This document shows positions 27,197-39,500 of a stretch of DNA of 64,000 bases, in pieces. The translations under genes and the position numbers were made by a program. Under the pieces are notes generated by a model. It was not told where the DNA came from. It saw nothing but the letters and a program-made list of their open reading frames with translations, and did no database searches. How positions within the stretch are numbered: the first letter of the stretch is position 1; every line of letters begins with the position of its first letter. The stretch is from Circinella umbellata (lineage: Eukaryota > Mucoromycota > Mucoromycetes > Mucorales > Lichtheimiaceae): contig JAIWNF010000048.1 in assembly GCA_025093555.1 (NCBI GenBank), forward strand, positions 62,001 through 126,000, read 5' to 3'.

Positions 27197-27483
27197 TTTA
27201 TTATTAGTACGTGGTCAAATTCATTATGCTAGGCAGCTTATCAAAATAAAAGAAATCATAAAATCACATGAATTTATCAACAGTACTATATATATATGTA
27301 TAATTCAAGCCCCCTCCCCTGCTTTTTATTTATTTATGTTCGTTACGTACGTAACTATATGTTTGATATGTATGGGCCTTATATTTTTAATTTTCAACAT
27401 GACCCGAACTACGTATACTCATGTAAACATATTGTATCAACCAATATACGAGCGAAAAAGAATGTACAGTGCTAAGATAATTA

Positions 27484-27659
27484 CAGTTGAACCCCGTTTT
27501 TTGCACAGGTGGGATTTGGCTTGAAAGTAGTGCAAAAACCGGGGGTGTGCAAAAAGTGGGGTCGAAAACATAGTAAAATTATAGTGGGATTTAGGCTGAG
27601 AGGCGTGCAAAAAGTGGGGGTGTGCAAAAACCGGGAGTGCAAAAAACGGGGTTCGACTG
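27484..27659. mobile_element. MITE, family A copy 1 (TA-flanked, pogo-like)
   Basis: A 176-bp element has near-perfect inverted termini. The left reads CAGTTGAACCCCGTTTTTTG and the right, reverse-complemented, reads CAGTCGAACCCCGTTTTTTG (one mismatch, continuing into CAC). It is flanked on both sides by TA (27482-27483 and 27660-27661). The interior repeats GTGCAAAAA..GGGG motifs. It has no coding capacity. TA duplication and CAGT ends are typical of Tc1/mariner/pogo elements. Confidence 0.88.
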
Positions 27660-27902
27660 TACAAAAATATGCGGAGCAATTGAAGTTACGTAAAATCGTA
27701 AAATAAACTTTGTATTGTTCAATACATATATGTAGCAACAAATGTTCAACCCATTTGTTCCCATGCAACAGTAGTAATGGGCTCAGCAACAATGTTTATT
27801 ATAACAGATTTAGTAATAATATGCAGTCAATTTCAGTTTTATCTATGTTTTAACAAATGTACTTATGATACACTACGTACTATATATAGAGATTATATAA
27901 AA

Positions 27903-27924
27903 CACACACACACACACACACACA
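27903..27924. repeat. (CA)11 microsatellite
   Basis: Eleven perfect CA units. Confidence 0.95.
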
Positions 27925-28193
27925 TATGTATAGATGTATATAAATAAACAATTCATTCTTTTTCTTTTCAACAACTTTTTTTACGTGTTGTATATGATTA
28001 TATATACATATATATATATATATATATAATATGTGAATTGGCATGATTCTGTATTTAAGCTTTAGATGAATAGAGAAGAAAAAATACGTAAATAGTGCGA
28101 ATATATGTGTCTGAGAGGAGTTGGGGGATAAGATATTTGAAGAAGAGATAAAGAGAAAGAAAGCGGATGCGTGTGTGTGAGAAAGGAAACCAA

Positions 28194-31100
28194 TTATCTA
28201 CCATTATTGCAATGAAGCTGTTGCAATGGATGGGCTGAATTTAGTGATGATAACTGACCCCCTAAAGAACTAGTTGTACCAGGCGCAGATGCTGTTGAAG
28301 GAGGAGATACAGCTGTGGGGAACGCATTCATACCGAAGCCAACACTTCTTGATTGCGGTTCATCTTGATGATGGACAATAACACCATATTGTGGATCACT
28401 AATACATCGGAAAGGGTTTTGAGGTGTTCGAATTAGAAGTACATGATATAATTCTTGAATACCAATAGGACAATCACAATATAAGTCATTCATCATTCGA
28501 TGTAATTGATCCAACGTATGGAATCCTAATATTTGTGTCATTTCATTCAGTTTTACGTAAGACATTTTGGCTCGTTCCAGGATCATTGTATTTCGATCCG
28601 GCTAAATAAATTGAATGTATGAGTAACAAGCACTAATAATAACAATGCAATATTCATCTCCTCATCTAGATACATTTATAAAGAGTAAAATATTACCAGT
28701 ACATCACCAAATAGTCTACCGTGAAAATCATCTGAAAGAAGAGAAGAAGCTGTCCAACCTATACTCATATAAAATATCCATGCATAGAAACAGTGAAATG
28801 AGTTTCAAATTATCTTTTAACACCATTTCCCTACTTTTTTTTTTCCCGAAGCATTTCATCTCTTCCATACAATAGCAATGATAGTAACAGTTGCTTACCA
28901 TTAGTCCAGCCCATTTCCTGGGTATCGCTCGAGAATCGTCGATCCAGATGGGTATCTGATCGTCCCTTCACTGATTTATTATCTTGTTCAGGTTGCAGGG
29001 AAGGTACGACACAGGGATTTTTGGCTAAATGATATTATTAGCGATAATGATCAAACAGTGTTAAAAATTCGCCTTTTCTTTTTTCATCCCTTTCTCTCTT
29101 TCTCTTTCTCTCTTTCCCCCAAACAACAGTAGTTCTCGTTGATTGCTTAACTACCTCGACTAGGTTCACCAAAGAGAAAATTGGAGAAAAAAGAATGCTG
29201 AGTTCCTGGAGTTGCTACTGATGCTGGTGAAGATGCCACTGCAGTATGTGCTACGTGATGAATAGTTGTTCGATCTGCGCTTGCATCTGATCCACTCTTC
29301 ATCCGACTTGTTGTTAAACCAACAGGGCTACCGATAGGACCTGCTACCGCAGAAGATGCTCGTCGTCCATTGATTGGAGGTCCAATGGGGGCAATTGCTC
29401 GGGGCGCAGCTTTAGGTGTGCCACATACTTCAACTTGATTTCCCAAAGGTGAAATACCCAAACTAAATTGACTCGCTGGACTTGTTGGAACTGAAGTTAC
29501 AATAATAACAATTACAACGACAATATACCGGGTTAGTTTTTTTTTTTAAAAAAAAACTCTCCATAATTTATCAACCTATTCATCCGAACAAATACATATT
29601 AAAAGAAAAAGAAAATGAAAAATTACCGGGATCACGGGATGGCATAAAATCGAGAGAAGGCATAAGAGGTGGCGGTGGTGGAGGCAATAAATCAAGACCA
29701 AGTGGTGAAGATGAAGAAGAGGAAGAGTCTGCTCGTAAATGAGGTGCACCTACCATCAGTGTATCTAACAAAGATGGTTGTTGTCTACTACTTTCACCAA
29801 TAATGGGAGGTTGTGGTAATCTATTACTGCTACTACTGTTTGGGTGATTATTGATAATAGGATGATGTGGATGAGAATGAGGATGTTGTTGTGGATGTTG
29901 TGGATGATGAAGGTGCTGTTGTTTTTGTTGTGACAATGGTAACGGTACTGCCGTTGAAGCAGAAGAAGCGATTGTTTTTTCAGAACTATGTTTAACAGCT
30001 GAAGAGGATGACGATGATCCTGTGACAGTGGATGCTCTACCCACACTAGACTTCTTTTCATCTTCACGCTTCTTTTGTTCTTGTTCCCATTGTTCTTTAC
30101 GTTCCTGCATTTCTCGATCACGACGTTCCATTTCTTCTTTTAATTCACGTTCACGTCGCTCTTTTTCTTCCTTGAATCGTCGTTCACGACGTTCACGTTC
30201 TTCACGTTCTTGTCGCTCCTGTCGTTCTTTTTGTTCCTTTTCCTTTCGTTTTCGTTCCTTTTCTGCTGCTTTTTCCTTTTCTTCTTTTAGTCGTTTTCGT
30301 TTCTCCTCTTCTCGATGAACTCGCTCTTGCTCTTTTTGTCGTTTTTCTTCTTCTCGTTTTTGACGTTCTTGTTCTCGCTTTTGTCGATCGAGTTGAAGTT
30401 TTCGTTCACGTTCAAGACGAGCCTTTTCTTCTTCAGCTTTACGTTGTGCTTCTTTCGCCAATCGTTCTTCTTCTTTTTGCCTCTTCAGTTGGCTATAATA
30501 TATGTATATATAAATTTTAGTTGATTGCTTTTCTCTCTTTTTTTTTCTCACGCAAATACTAGCAATCACAAACAAATAAACGAATAAAACCCATTATTTA
30601 CCGTTTTTTATCTCTTCGACGTTCTTTTTCCTTTTGTTTTTTAAGTTCTCGTTCCTGACGTAATCGATCTTCTTCTTCAAGTTCCTGAATCAAACGCTGC
30701 TGTCGCTCTTGTGCTACTTTTTCCCTATAGGCGGCAAGAACCCTCTGCTCAAACATTCGAGCAGCAAATATTTGAAACATACGACGACCTTCTTCCATAC
30801 GTTGTTCTTCAGTTCGTGTATCTTGTAAGGACTATAAGAAATATTACAAAAATGAATTTTAATCGTTTAAATACTCTATTACTTCTCAATTATTTTTTTT
30901 TCAACCGAGATTAATAATGATATTTCTGTACCTCTTCATCGTCTTCATCGTCATATACGTCATCGTCATCTTCTTCTTCATCATAATATTCATCAGTTGG
31001 TTCCATATTAACTTCTTCTTTTTTAATCCGCCGTTCAGCAAGTCGTTCCATCATATCAAGAAACTTTTTACCATCATTTTTTAATAAATCATCTGCAACT

Positions 31101-32456
31101 GTAAGTATACCACCTAATAATTATATCATCTTAGTTTTTCTCGTCCAATAAAAATAATAATGAGCCCTTCTTTTTCTTTCTTTCTCTTCTTCCTTCCACC
31201 GTAATACTATTTTTTTTACCTTTCACAGTGAGACTATTTCCAAAGTTGAGATGGTCAATGCTATTATTAAAACTTGCTGTTCGTGTCATGTGGCCATTGT
31301 ATTGAACACCATCGTCTGATGCTAAATCGGATCTGTCTGATTGACTGACATCGTCATCGTCATCGTCATCATCGTCATCGTCTTCTTCATCATACATTTC
31401 TTCTTCGTCTTCATCGTCATAATCTTCGTCTTCATCTTCATCGTCCTCATCGTCCTCATCTTGACAAAAATGACCATTGGTGTCCAAATAGTCATCTTCA
31501 TACATTGTTTCTGATGGAGGGTATGACCCAGCCAAAGGGTTATTACGAGAATGTTGTTGATTATTTGCGTACTGCTCGAGTTCTTCATAATAAGCGTCAT
31601 AAAGTACTTCAAGTTCATCTTCAATAGCCGTTCTATATTTATTTATTTTTGAAAAAAAAAATGTTATATTACCTCCATAACTATCTTTTCTTTTCTCACA
31701 CAAGCTTCATACATGTATATATAAGTAAGGGATATAATCCAAGTAATATATATTATAAATTTCTTTTTACCTTTTCTTTCCACACACAGAACAATTACAA
31801 CTATGTCGTTGCTGTTCCTTCATTTTCCGTAATACTGCTTCTTTTTCAACCTTAACTAAAGAACGACGTTCATCTTCTCGTAACTGTAACCAGAACTCCC
31901 GAATCTTTTGTCGTTCCTCAGTATTACTTGTATTTGACCAAAACTCATCATGAGCTTTTCCTTTGTTTTTATTTTTATTTTTCTTCTTTTTTGATGATGA
32001 TGTGGATGTAGTTGAACTATTGTTATTGTTGTTAATACTATGGTCGAGAGTTGTAGTAGTAGAAGAAGAAAGATGTTGGTGATGATGGTGATGATGGTGA
32101 TGGTGATTACTATTGATATCGTTATCATTCATAACTTCTGCTGTGGTTGTTGTTGTAGTAGTTTTTACAACGACGGCATCGGATAAAGGAGTATTCGAAC
32201 TAACATCAATATGGTTGTTATTATTATTGTTGGTTTTGTTATCAGAAGCAAGAGTAGTTGTTTCGCTATCAGAATCGCTTATTGTTGTTGGCATTGTCGC
32301 GTTCGTTGTTGTCGTCACAATGTTTCGTTTAAGCATGGCGGTAGTCAAAGGTTTCTTTCTTCTTTTTGATTTTGGAACACTGTTCATGACGTTTTTATAA
32401 GGTGAATGAGTACTCGTTGTTGTGGTTGAGTTTGATGCAGAAGAGGACTTTGTCAT
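28194..32456 (-). CDS. NST1: stress response protein NST1
   Basis: Minus-strand exons 32456-31771, 31632-31220, 31113-30932, 30831-30602, 30492-29627, 29490-29155, 29024-28899, 28731-28697 and 28601-28194 encode 1093 aa. The NST1 hallmarks are in order: a Ser/Thr-rich N-terminus, [20 protein letters not shown] with a [10 protein letters not shown] cysteine motif, [20 protein letters not shown], a poly-Asp region, [20 protein letters not shown], then about 250 residues of Arg/Glu/Lys-rich coiled coil ([15 protein letters not shown]...). In yeast, NST1 is a negative regulator of salt tolerance and is found with processing bodies. The C-terminal exons ([20 protein letters not shown]) are conserved-looking. 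Exons 7 and 8 are very short. The start is uncertain: an in-frame ATG 20 codons upstream (32516) is possible, and a splice acceptor (AACAG) lies between them. Confidence 0.88.
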
Positions 32457-34828
32457 TAATTGTTGGGGGTCTTTTTTTGTTTGTTGTTCTGTTATATTTA
32501 TAGAGATAATACACAAAAAGAAGAATAAATAAACATTTATATTTTATAATTATAAGTAAGTTCAATTCGTAATCAGACAAAAATGTTTACAATAATTACA
32601 GAAAGATCCGGAAACTGCTTTTAAACCGTTTACGTGTGATATAGAATTCTATATATAATAAGGTATATAAAATATGTATAAAAAATTACTAATGTTATTC
32701 ATTTATACTCTCTCTTCCTTCTTTCTCCCAATTACATTTTCATACATATATATAGAAATACCACTCGAAAAAAAAGGTCCCATACAAGTAACACATATAT
32801 ATATTTATATGTATACATGTATAATCATATAGCCCCATTCCCCAATAAAAATAAAATAAAAAGGCGCCGAAATAAAAAATAAAGTTTTTGTGGGAGATTA
32901 ATAATACCTTTCAGGGATTAATGTGTTCAGGTGGGTTAAATATGAAGGTTTAATAAAGACTTCAGTGGAATGGGCATGAATTATAGTAATAAGCCGTTAG
33001 TTTAAAAAATGGAAAAGGAAAACGAATTAAAACCGGCTTGATTAATAAAAGGTAGAATACAAAGGATAGTAAGTTAAAAAAAAAGAGAAAGCGAGAAAGA
33101 GCTCAACCGAATGCTGAAGAATTAAGTCTCGATTTTTTGATTCACCGACTTATCCATTTTAGCAGCAAGAACCCCATTGGATCAATATCGTTTAAATATG
33201 TTTAAAAAGATCACCTTTCTTTTGTTCGGCGTAAGATAACTTTATATTATTATGGACTTTTATATATACGCATTTGATAATGATTCAAATTTTGAATCTA
33301 CATAATCAATTAATCCCTTTTTTTGACTAAAGAATCCTATAACATGAGCTAACTTTTTTTTTGACGAAGTAAATATACGCGGCGTTTTTGTATAGCTTGC
33401 GCACAAGAGAAAATATAATACACCTATGTAGGAACCAAGGAGGTAAGGTACCAAGGATAATATTTCTACTAATGAGAAATGGGATGATATTGTGCTACTT
33501 TCTTTGGGCTTGTTCAATGTATAGATATATAGATACTTTTTCATCGGCCTGTATTATTTTGCTAATAATAATAATTAGAAACATGAAGTTGATCAGTATT
33601 GCATTAATATTGAAAAGAGAAAATGGGTATTATATAATAACAATGATATTAAAAATGGAACGTTGATATAAGGTATATACTTGTTTATATACGAGTATCA
33701 TACTTCTATTTTAATCGTCATCTTTTTTTTTTCTTTTAGTTTATCAGACACATATAAATATATCTAAAAGATTTTCAGTTTCCAAGGTGAACTACTACTT
33801 TACCTAGTGTATTTAATTGTTTTGGAAACTGTAACCATAGTTATAAAATGATATTCTCTCTTTGTGCTTTTTTTTCCCTTGTAATAAGGATCACGTATAA
33901 AATATATTTTCCACTTCTCTTATTGGACAGAGTTTTTATTTATAGTTATTATTGCATATAAAATATTAAAATTAAAGGTGACACAAAGGCTTTCGACGTA
34001 ACATATATTCATGTGGTTCAACTGATCTGCATCAAATTGCTCAATAATACATACATTTTTTTCATTTGAATAAAAAAAAATACAGGAACATCATTCTCCT
34101 AATAAAATCATAATGTTGCTTTTAAGGAACAAAGCAAATTATCAAATTTGATGTTGAATTTGGATTGCAACGACTAACTCGTCGTAATAGACTACTGTAT
34201 TTATTTATTAGGCTGTGCTATACTTTATTTTCACAGCACGTACGTACGTCAGGCAAATACAAAAATTAACCGCGATAAACCCCACCCTTTCTACGCCATC
34301 GCAAAGACAGAAATACTGTAATGGATAACTAAAATATCTACAAACTTCTTTCAACCAGCTTTCTTCTTGGAAGATGTTATGAAGATTGTTGTCGAAAATA
34401 GCTCTCAGGCGTACTATTCTTTTAATAAAATGAGTGGTAAAAAAGAATAAGAAGTGTATGTTTCTGTGGTCATGATAAACTATAAAAAAGTGAACTTCTT
34501 CATTTTAGATTTCAAAAACATCAGATTGCACTTTATATTTTTCACTATAATTCAATACGTGAGCTCTATTCGAGTTTGTCTTTATAATATTTGAGGAATC
34601 AATTGCCTATCTCATTCTTATACTTTTGTGGACTGTAACATCCATCGATTTTTTTATTATAATAAGTATCATACCTATGTTACTAAAAATGCTCATACAG
34701 TAGCAGTGAAAAGTGTCTGCCAGAAAAAGATATGGTTTTCTTCCTTTCTTTGCATGCTTTTCTATACAATCTATTCATCAGTTAACCTTTGTTATTGACC
34801 AGCATTTTATTCTTACGTATTATTATTA

Positions 34829-34988
34829 CAGCTGAACCCTGTTTTTTGCACAGGTGGGATTTGGCTTGAAAGTAGTGCAAAATCTAGGGGGGTGCAAACG
34901 TGGAGTCGAAAACATAGTAAAATCATAGTGGGACTTTGGCCAAAAGGTGTGCAAATAGAGGGTATGTGTAAAAAACGGGGCTTTACTG
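34829..34988. mobile_element. MITE, family A copy 2 (TA-flanked)
   Basis: A 160-bp relative of 27484-27659. It shares the left end CAGCTGAACCCTGTTTTTTG, the block CAGGTGGGATTTGGCTTGAA and the block GTCGAAAACATAGTAAAAT. The right end reads ACGGGGCTTTACTG. TA lies on both sides (34827-34828 and 34989-34990). It is more decayed than copy 1, and no coding frame is present. Confidence 0.85.
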
Positions 34989-35562
34989 TACACTAGTAGG
35001 TATAAAATCTAATTATATATAAGTATATAAAAGTAAAAAGAAAAAGGATGAAGTACTATGGATAGGATTATCATTAAATGTCACGCTGTGAGCTTTTCAA
35101 TAGTCGATCAAGGACGTCAATGTTGTGTTTTTAAAATCAGGGCCAATTGTCGAATTAAACAAATGCACAGTATCACCCCTGAATGATCTTTGAATCAGTA
35201 ATGGGGCAAAATTTGATGGATTATTTCTTGAAAAATATTCACCCCAGCATTCAATTCTTTTGAGATTTTATGATTTTTCATTAGTAAAAAAATGTATGTT
35301 GTAATAAGGAATAATCACCCGAGGTCTCTTTTCTTTTACATATAGATGCATGAATCTTCATATAGACTCATAACAATATACTTTTAAACATAATATATCT
35401 TAATACTTCAAAAAATATATTTTCTTATACGTATATTCGTAAACTTCATGCTGAAAAGTGGGCATATTCGTAAGAACCTCCTCACAAATATTGAAAATCT
35501 GCTGATCTCAATATTTCCAATGCGTTGGATTTCACAAGATACTGTATTTTACTTGGTCATCG

Positions 35563-35796
35563 TTAAATACCATGGTTAATATACGTACGGTTTCTCTTGT
35601 AGTTGTCATACGAAGCTTGACTACAAATAATTGATAATACTTCGCTTGCTATCCCTTGGTCGTTAGTGTTTATTTTGGATACGTGTTCATAGGCCAATCT
35701 ACTAACAAGATTTTTACACGATTCTAAATCCGTTACTTTGCCCATATATAAGGTGCATTTACTTGATTTAAAACATTGTTCCGTATCAAAAGACAC
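35563..35796 (-). pseudogene. orphan coding-like fragment
   Basis: A 77-codon minus frame has ordinary amino-acid composition, several cysteines and a helical-looking segment (SCKNLVSRLAYEHVSKIN). It has no homology I recognise and no clear partner exons. It may be a gene relic or a chance frame. Confidence 0.18.
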
Positions 35797-36557
35797 GCGG
35801 TTATGGTATGTAGAAATGTAAGTGTTTTTTTTTGTTTACCAGTACGTATAAACTGCATTTCGCCTTAATAATGCAGGTGGGTTTTACATTTTTCTTTTGG
35901 CAGCCCTTAAATTTGCAGATTTTTTGTTGCAGAACGGGGTTTCCTGTTTCATCATCTATTGTTTTTTAAAACAATTGATTCTGTTTATAATGCCTTTGGA
36001 AATATAAGGAAGAGTTTAAATGGAAGTTTTTATCGAGATGGAATAAAAATGTATTATTTTCTTTACGTACGTATTATAGAAATGGGCGAGGAGAGACCAC
36101 AGTACGTATACACAGTTTTTGATTCAAGAAACATATTGACTGGTACAATACAACTATTTTAGGAGATTTTACATCATGATTACCAAGCTAAAAAGAAATG
36201 ACATAAAGACTTTCAAAGGTTATTGAAGAAAACTTTCATAAACAGTGATGAATAATCTAAACACTATGACTCAACAACAGTATAGAACATGTGTGTGTGC
36301 GTGTGTGGTAAAGAACAAAATATGTATATATGCTGTTATGTATTGAGATATGTGTATATGGTGCTATAAAATTGGTAGAAAAATATCTAATATGAAAATG
36401 AGAGGTGCAATAATAATTTTTTCTACAACTAAATATATATCAAAGATGCAAAGGAAAAAAAAAAGTAAGATATCAATATATTATGAGGAAAAGCGAGACC
36501 GAGGAGGGGTAGGAAGAAAAGAGAAAGAGAAAAGAGGGGACGATTCGAGAAAAACTT

Positions 36558-39500
36558 TTAGTGATACACTTTAACTGCTTCTGACATCATTCGATCAAGT
36601 TCCTAAACAAAACTTATTTTAGTCGCTTTACTCATTATTGTTTATCATTCTTAAATTAAAATAGAATAGAAGTTATTTACCTTCTCAAGCTGATCTATTC
36701 TTGAATAAGTGTCTTTAAAAACTTCACCAATTTCACTTCGTATGGGTGGTTGCCGAGAACGACCCGATGATGTTGTGTTTTCATTTTCCTCTGCATATCG
36801 AGCAGCACCACGGATTAAGACCATTAATTCATTCATACCAAATTCTTGACTAAATAATAGTGATTCCACTATTGACCCATTCTTTCTTGTTCTTGTTTTA
36901 GGTGAAGAAATAATATCATTATCATAATCATTTCCTCCTTCATCATTTTCTACTTGTTGAATTTGACGTTGTTGAGGTTCAGGTTGTGGTGATGGAGATT
37001 GAGAAGGCTGTGTAGTTACAGCAGGTGTGGAATTTATATTAACTTCCTGTTGCTGACGACTTGGAGATCGGGATGTAGGTGTAACCACTAATTCTTGTCT
37101 ACTTGCAGACCGAGATGTAGGTGTAGCGACTAGTTCTTGTCTACTTGCAGACCGGGATGGTATAGGAATAACTTCTTGTCTACTTGCACTCCTTGGTGTT
37201 AAGTCTTGACGACTTGCGGTCCTTGGAGTAGCATGTTGTAGCTGTGGCTCATCATCGTTTTGGCTAGCAACAATAGCTTCAGTTAACGGCTCATTGCTAT
37301 TACGAGTGTGAGCAAGATTATCCAAAGCTAAATCCAATTTCATCAATACATCCACAGCAGATTCAGGTTCATCGAATATTTGTGGTTGTTGACCTTGACC
37401 TTGCTGTTGAGGATCTTGTGAAATTGAAAGTGGATGAATAGTAGGGACTTCTTCAGAGGGTGTAGCCGGGGATGGTGTTAATCCACCACGCGGCATAGGG
37501 GTATCTTGACGGGCAGGTCTTGGTGGTCGTACTAATGTATTTTTGTCGGACATGAATAAATATTTTGGAAAGTAAGAATATTTTTTTTTGATTATTACTA
37601 TTATTACCTGGACGAGACGGTGCCTGCTGCTGCTGCTGCTGCTGCTGCTGTTGTTGTTGTTGTTGTTGCTGGTTAGATGGAGGGAATTGTTTTCGATCAG
37701 CACTTCGTAGAATGAAATAAGTTTCACCGGGTTGAGGAGATGGTGTAATAATAGAGGATAACGAAGCAATTGAAGATCGATCTGGATTACTGCTATTTCG
37801 GCGATGATGGACAGGTGGTAAATTTTCGCCAAATGCACTTTTAATAGGAGCACTAGGCGCTAATGTAAATTCTATAAATTAATGGATCCGAGATAAAAAA
37901 AAAAATGGGTATTAGAGACAGAGATGTTTCATCGTTTTTGAACAAAAAATATTTCCTGTCTTCTTTCACACATAAATAATTACCATGGCCTTGTTTACTC
38001 AGTGTCAGTCGATACTTGACAACATCACCTTCAGTAGCAGCACCCTGAAGCCTTAATGATTTGATTTTTTCATCCACATCCGGACCATCTACAATACCAT
38101 TCAAAACATGAAACTTGTCCAATAATAAAGAAGTAACGTCTCCCACAGAAGCATGTGTTGGGACAGTAACCAATTTATCTACACGAGCTTGATCAAATTT
38201 CAATATACTTGTTTGACCTCCAATTTCAGACGCAAATAAAGAAACTTTAATAGACATGTAGGTTTCTTCTGGGCGTTTGGCTTTTGTGTGAAGATAGAAA
38301 CGCACTTCCTCAATGGAACTATTTTCTTCCTTGGGTCCTCCAATATGAGTACTTTCACCATTGGTGCCACCCATTAATGCGGATATACGACGTGCTTTTT
38401 TCAAGGAGGGCATAGGAACATTCAAATGACTCATCAATGAATGGTAGATAGCAAGAGGTTTATCCATTGGAACGAGGGTGGACTCATCTAGTATATAAAA
38501 AAGTGTGATTTAATATAAATGGACATTTATATGTACGTTAGAAGAGTCCCTTTTCTTCTCTCTTTCCATTATTCTCTCCCTCGATCTCTCATCCACTCTT
38601 TCGCACAGACACCCATCTCTATTGTCGGCTTCATGTTAAAAAAAAGACCACTTACCACCGTCGACACCTTTAACAGTGAGGAAATAATCCAAATGAGCAT
38701 CTGTATTCTGTGATTGATGATCTTCAATATTAAAATGATTCAAAGCCTGTTGAATAAGTTCAGCAGCTGTTGTAGATGGATAAGCATGAGCAATTTTATA
38801 TTCTGCACCAAATCGTACATTGCCAGCAAAAATTTTGAGTACGGCAGGTTGAACAGGAGCTTCTAATGTATTTTGTTGTGGATGGAGATGTTGCTGTGGA
38901 TGAGGCTGCTGCTGTGAATGAGGCTGCTGCTGTGAATGAGGCTGCTGCTGTGAATGAGGCTGTTGCTGTGGATGATGATTATGATGGTGAGAATGATGAT
39001 GATATTGATTATGTTGTTGTTGCACAGATGAATCCACACTGTTCATACGCTCTCGATCTGAGTGACTTGTGGACTGTGAACTAATGGATATTGTATCAAT
39101 ACTATCTTGAATTGATTGTTTATCGGTGCTCCCTTTACGTTGCTTCTTATCCTTGCCATCTTTACCACGTGAAAACAATTTACGCAACCCACCACCAGGT
39201 CCACTCTTTTCCTTTTTATCTTTTGATCCACGTCGCTGCTGTTGTTGTTCTGGTTCATCCGCTGCTAAAATACTTTCTAATTTACTAGCTTTACTTTGTT
39301 TGCTGGTATCACCAGAAACATTATTACCATTGTTAGCGTAGCTGTTTAAATCGGCACTACCGCGTGCAATGGCAGGTGTTAAAGAATATTTTATTGTTTC
39401 AGAAGGTTCAAGGTCAAAATTACGAAGACCAGAACTAGGTTGTTGTTGTTGTTGTTGTTGCTGCTGCTGCTGCTGCTGCTGTTGTTGTTGTTGTATTGGC

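Larger units (their letters stand above)
27197..28193. other. intergenic with MITE and microsatellites
   Basis: Contains a 176-bp MITE (27484-27659), a (CA)11 tract (27903-27924) and a TA-rich stretch (28000-28030). No gene seen. Confidence 0.6.
32457..36557. other. gene-poor AT-rich region, 4.1 kb
   Basis: No intact gene is seen. It holds the second family A MITE (34829-34988), scattered short frames and one coding-like orphan fragment (35563-35796, minus). A weakly similar GCAGGTGGG...AGAACGGGGTTT segment at about 35874-35942 may be a badly decayed MITE. Confidence 0.55.

Noticed and set aside
27509..27792. ORFs with repeated VCKNRG / FCTP-type motifs
   Set aside because: They are translations of the internal repeats of the family A MITE, not a protein.
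30022..30318. Plus-strand Ser/Arg-rich open frame opposite NST1
   Set aside because: It is the antisense shadow of the Glu/Arg/Lys-rich coiled coil. Its composition mirrors the codon repeats.
35874..35945. Third family A MITE copy
   Set aside because: Only short pieces (GCAGGTGGG, AGAACGGGGTTT) resemble the family. The termini and TA flanks are not identifiable.
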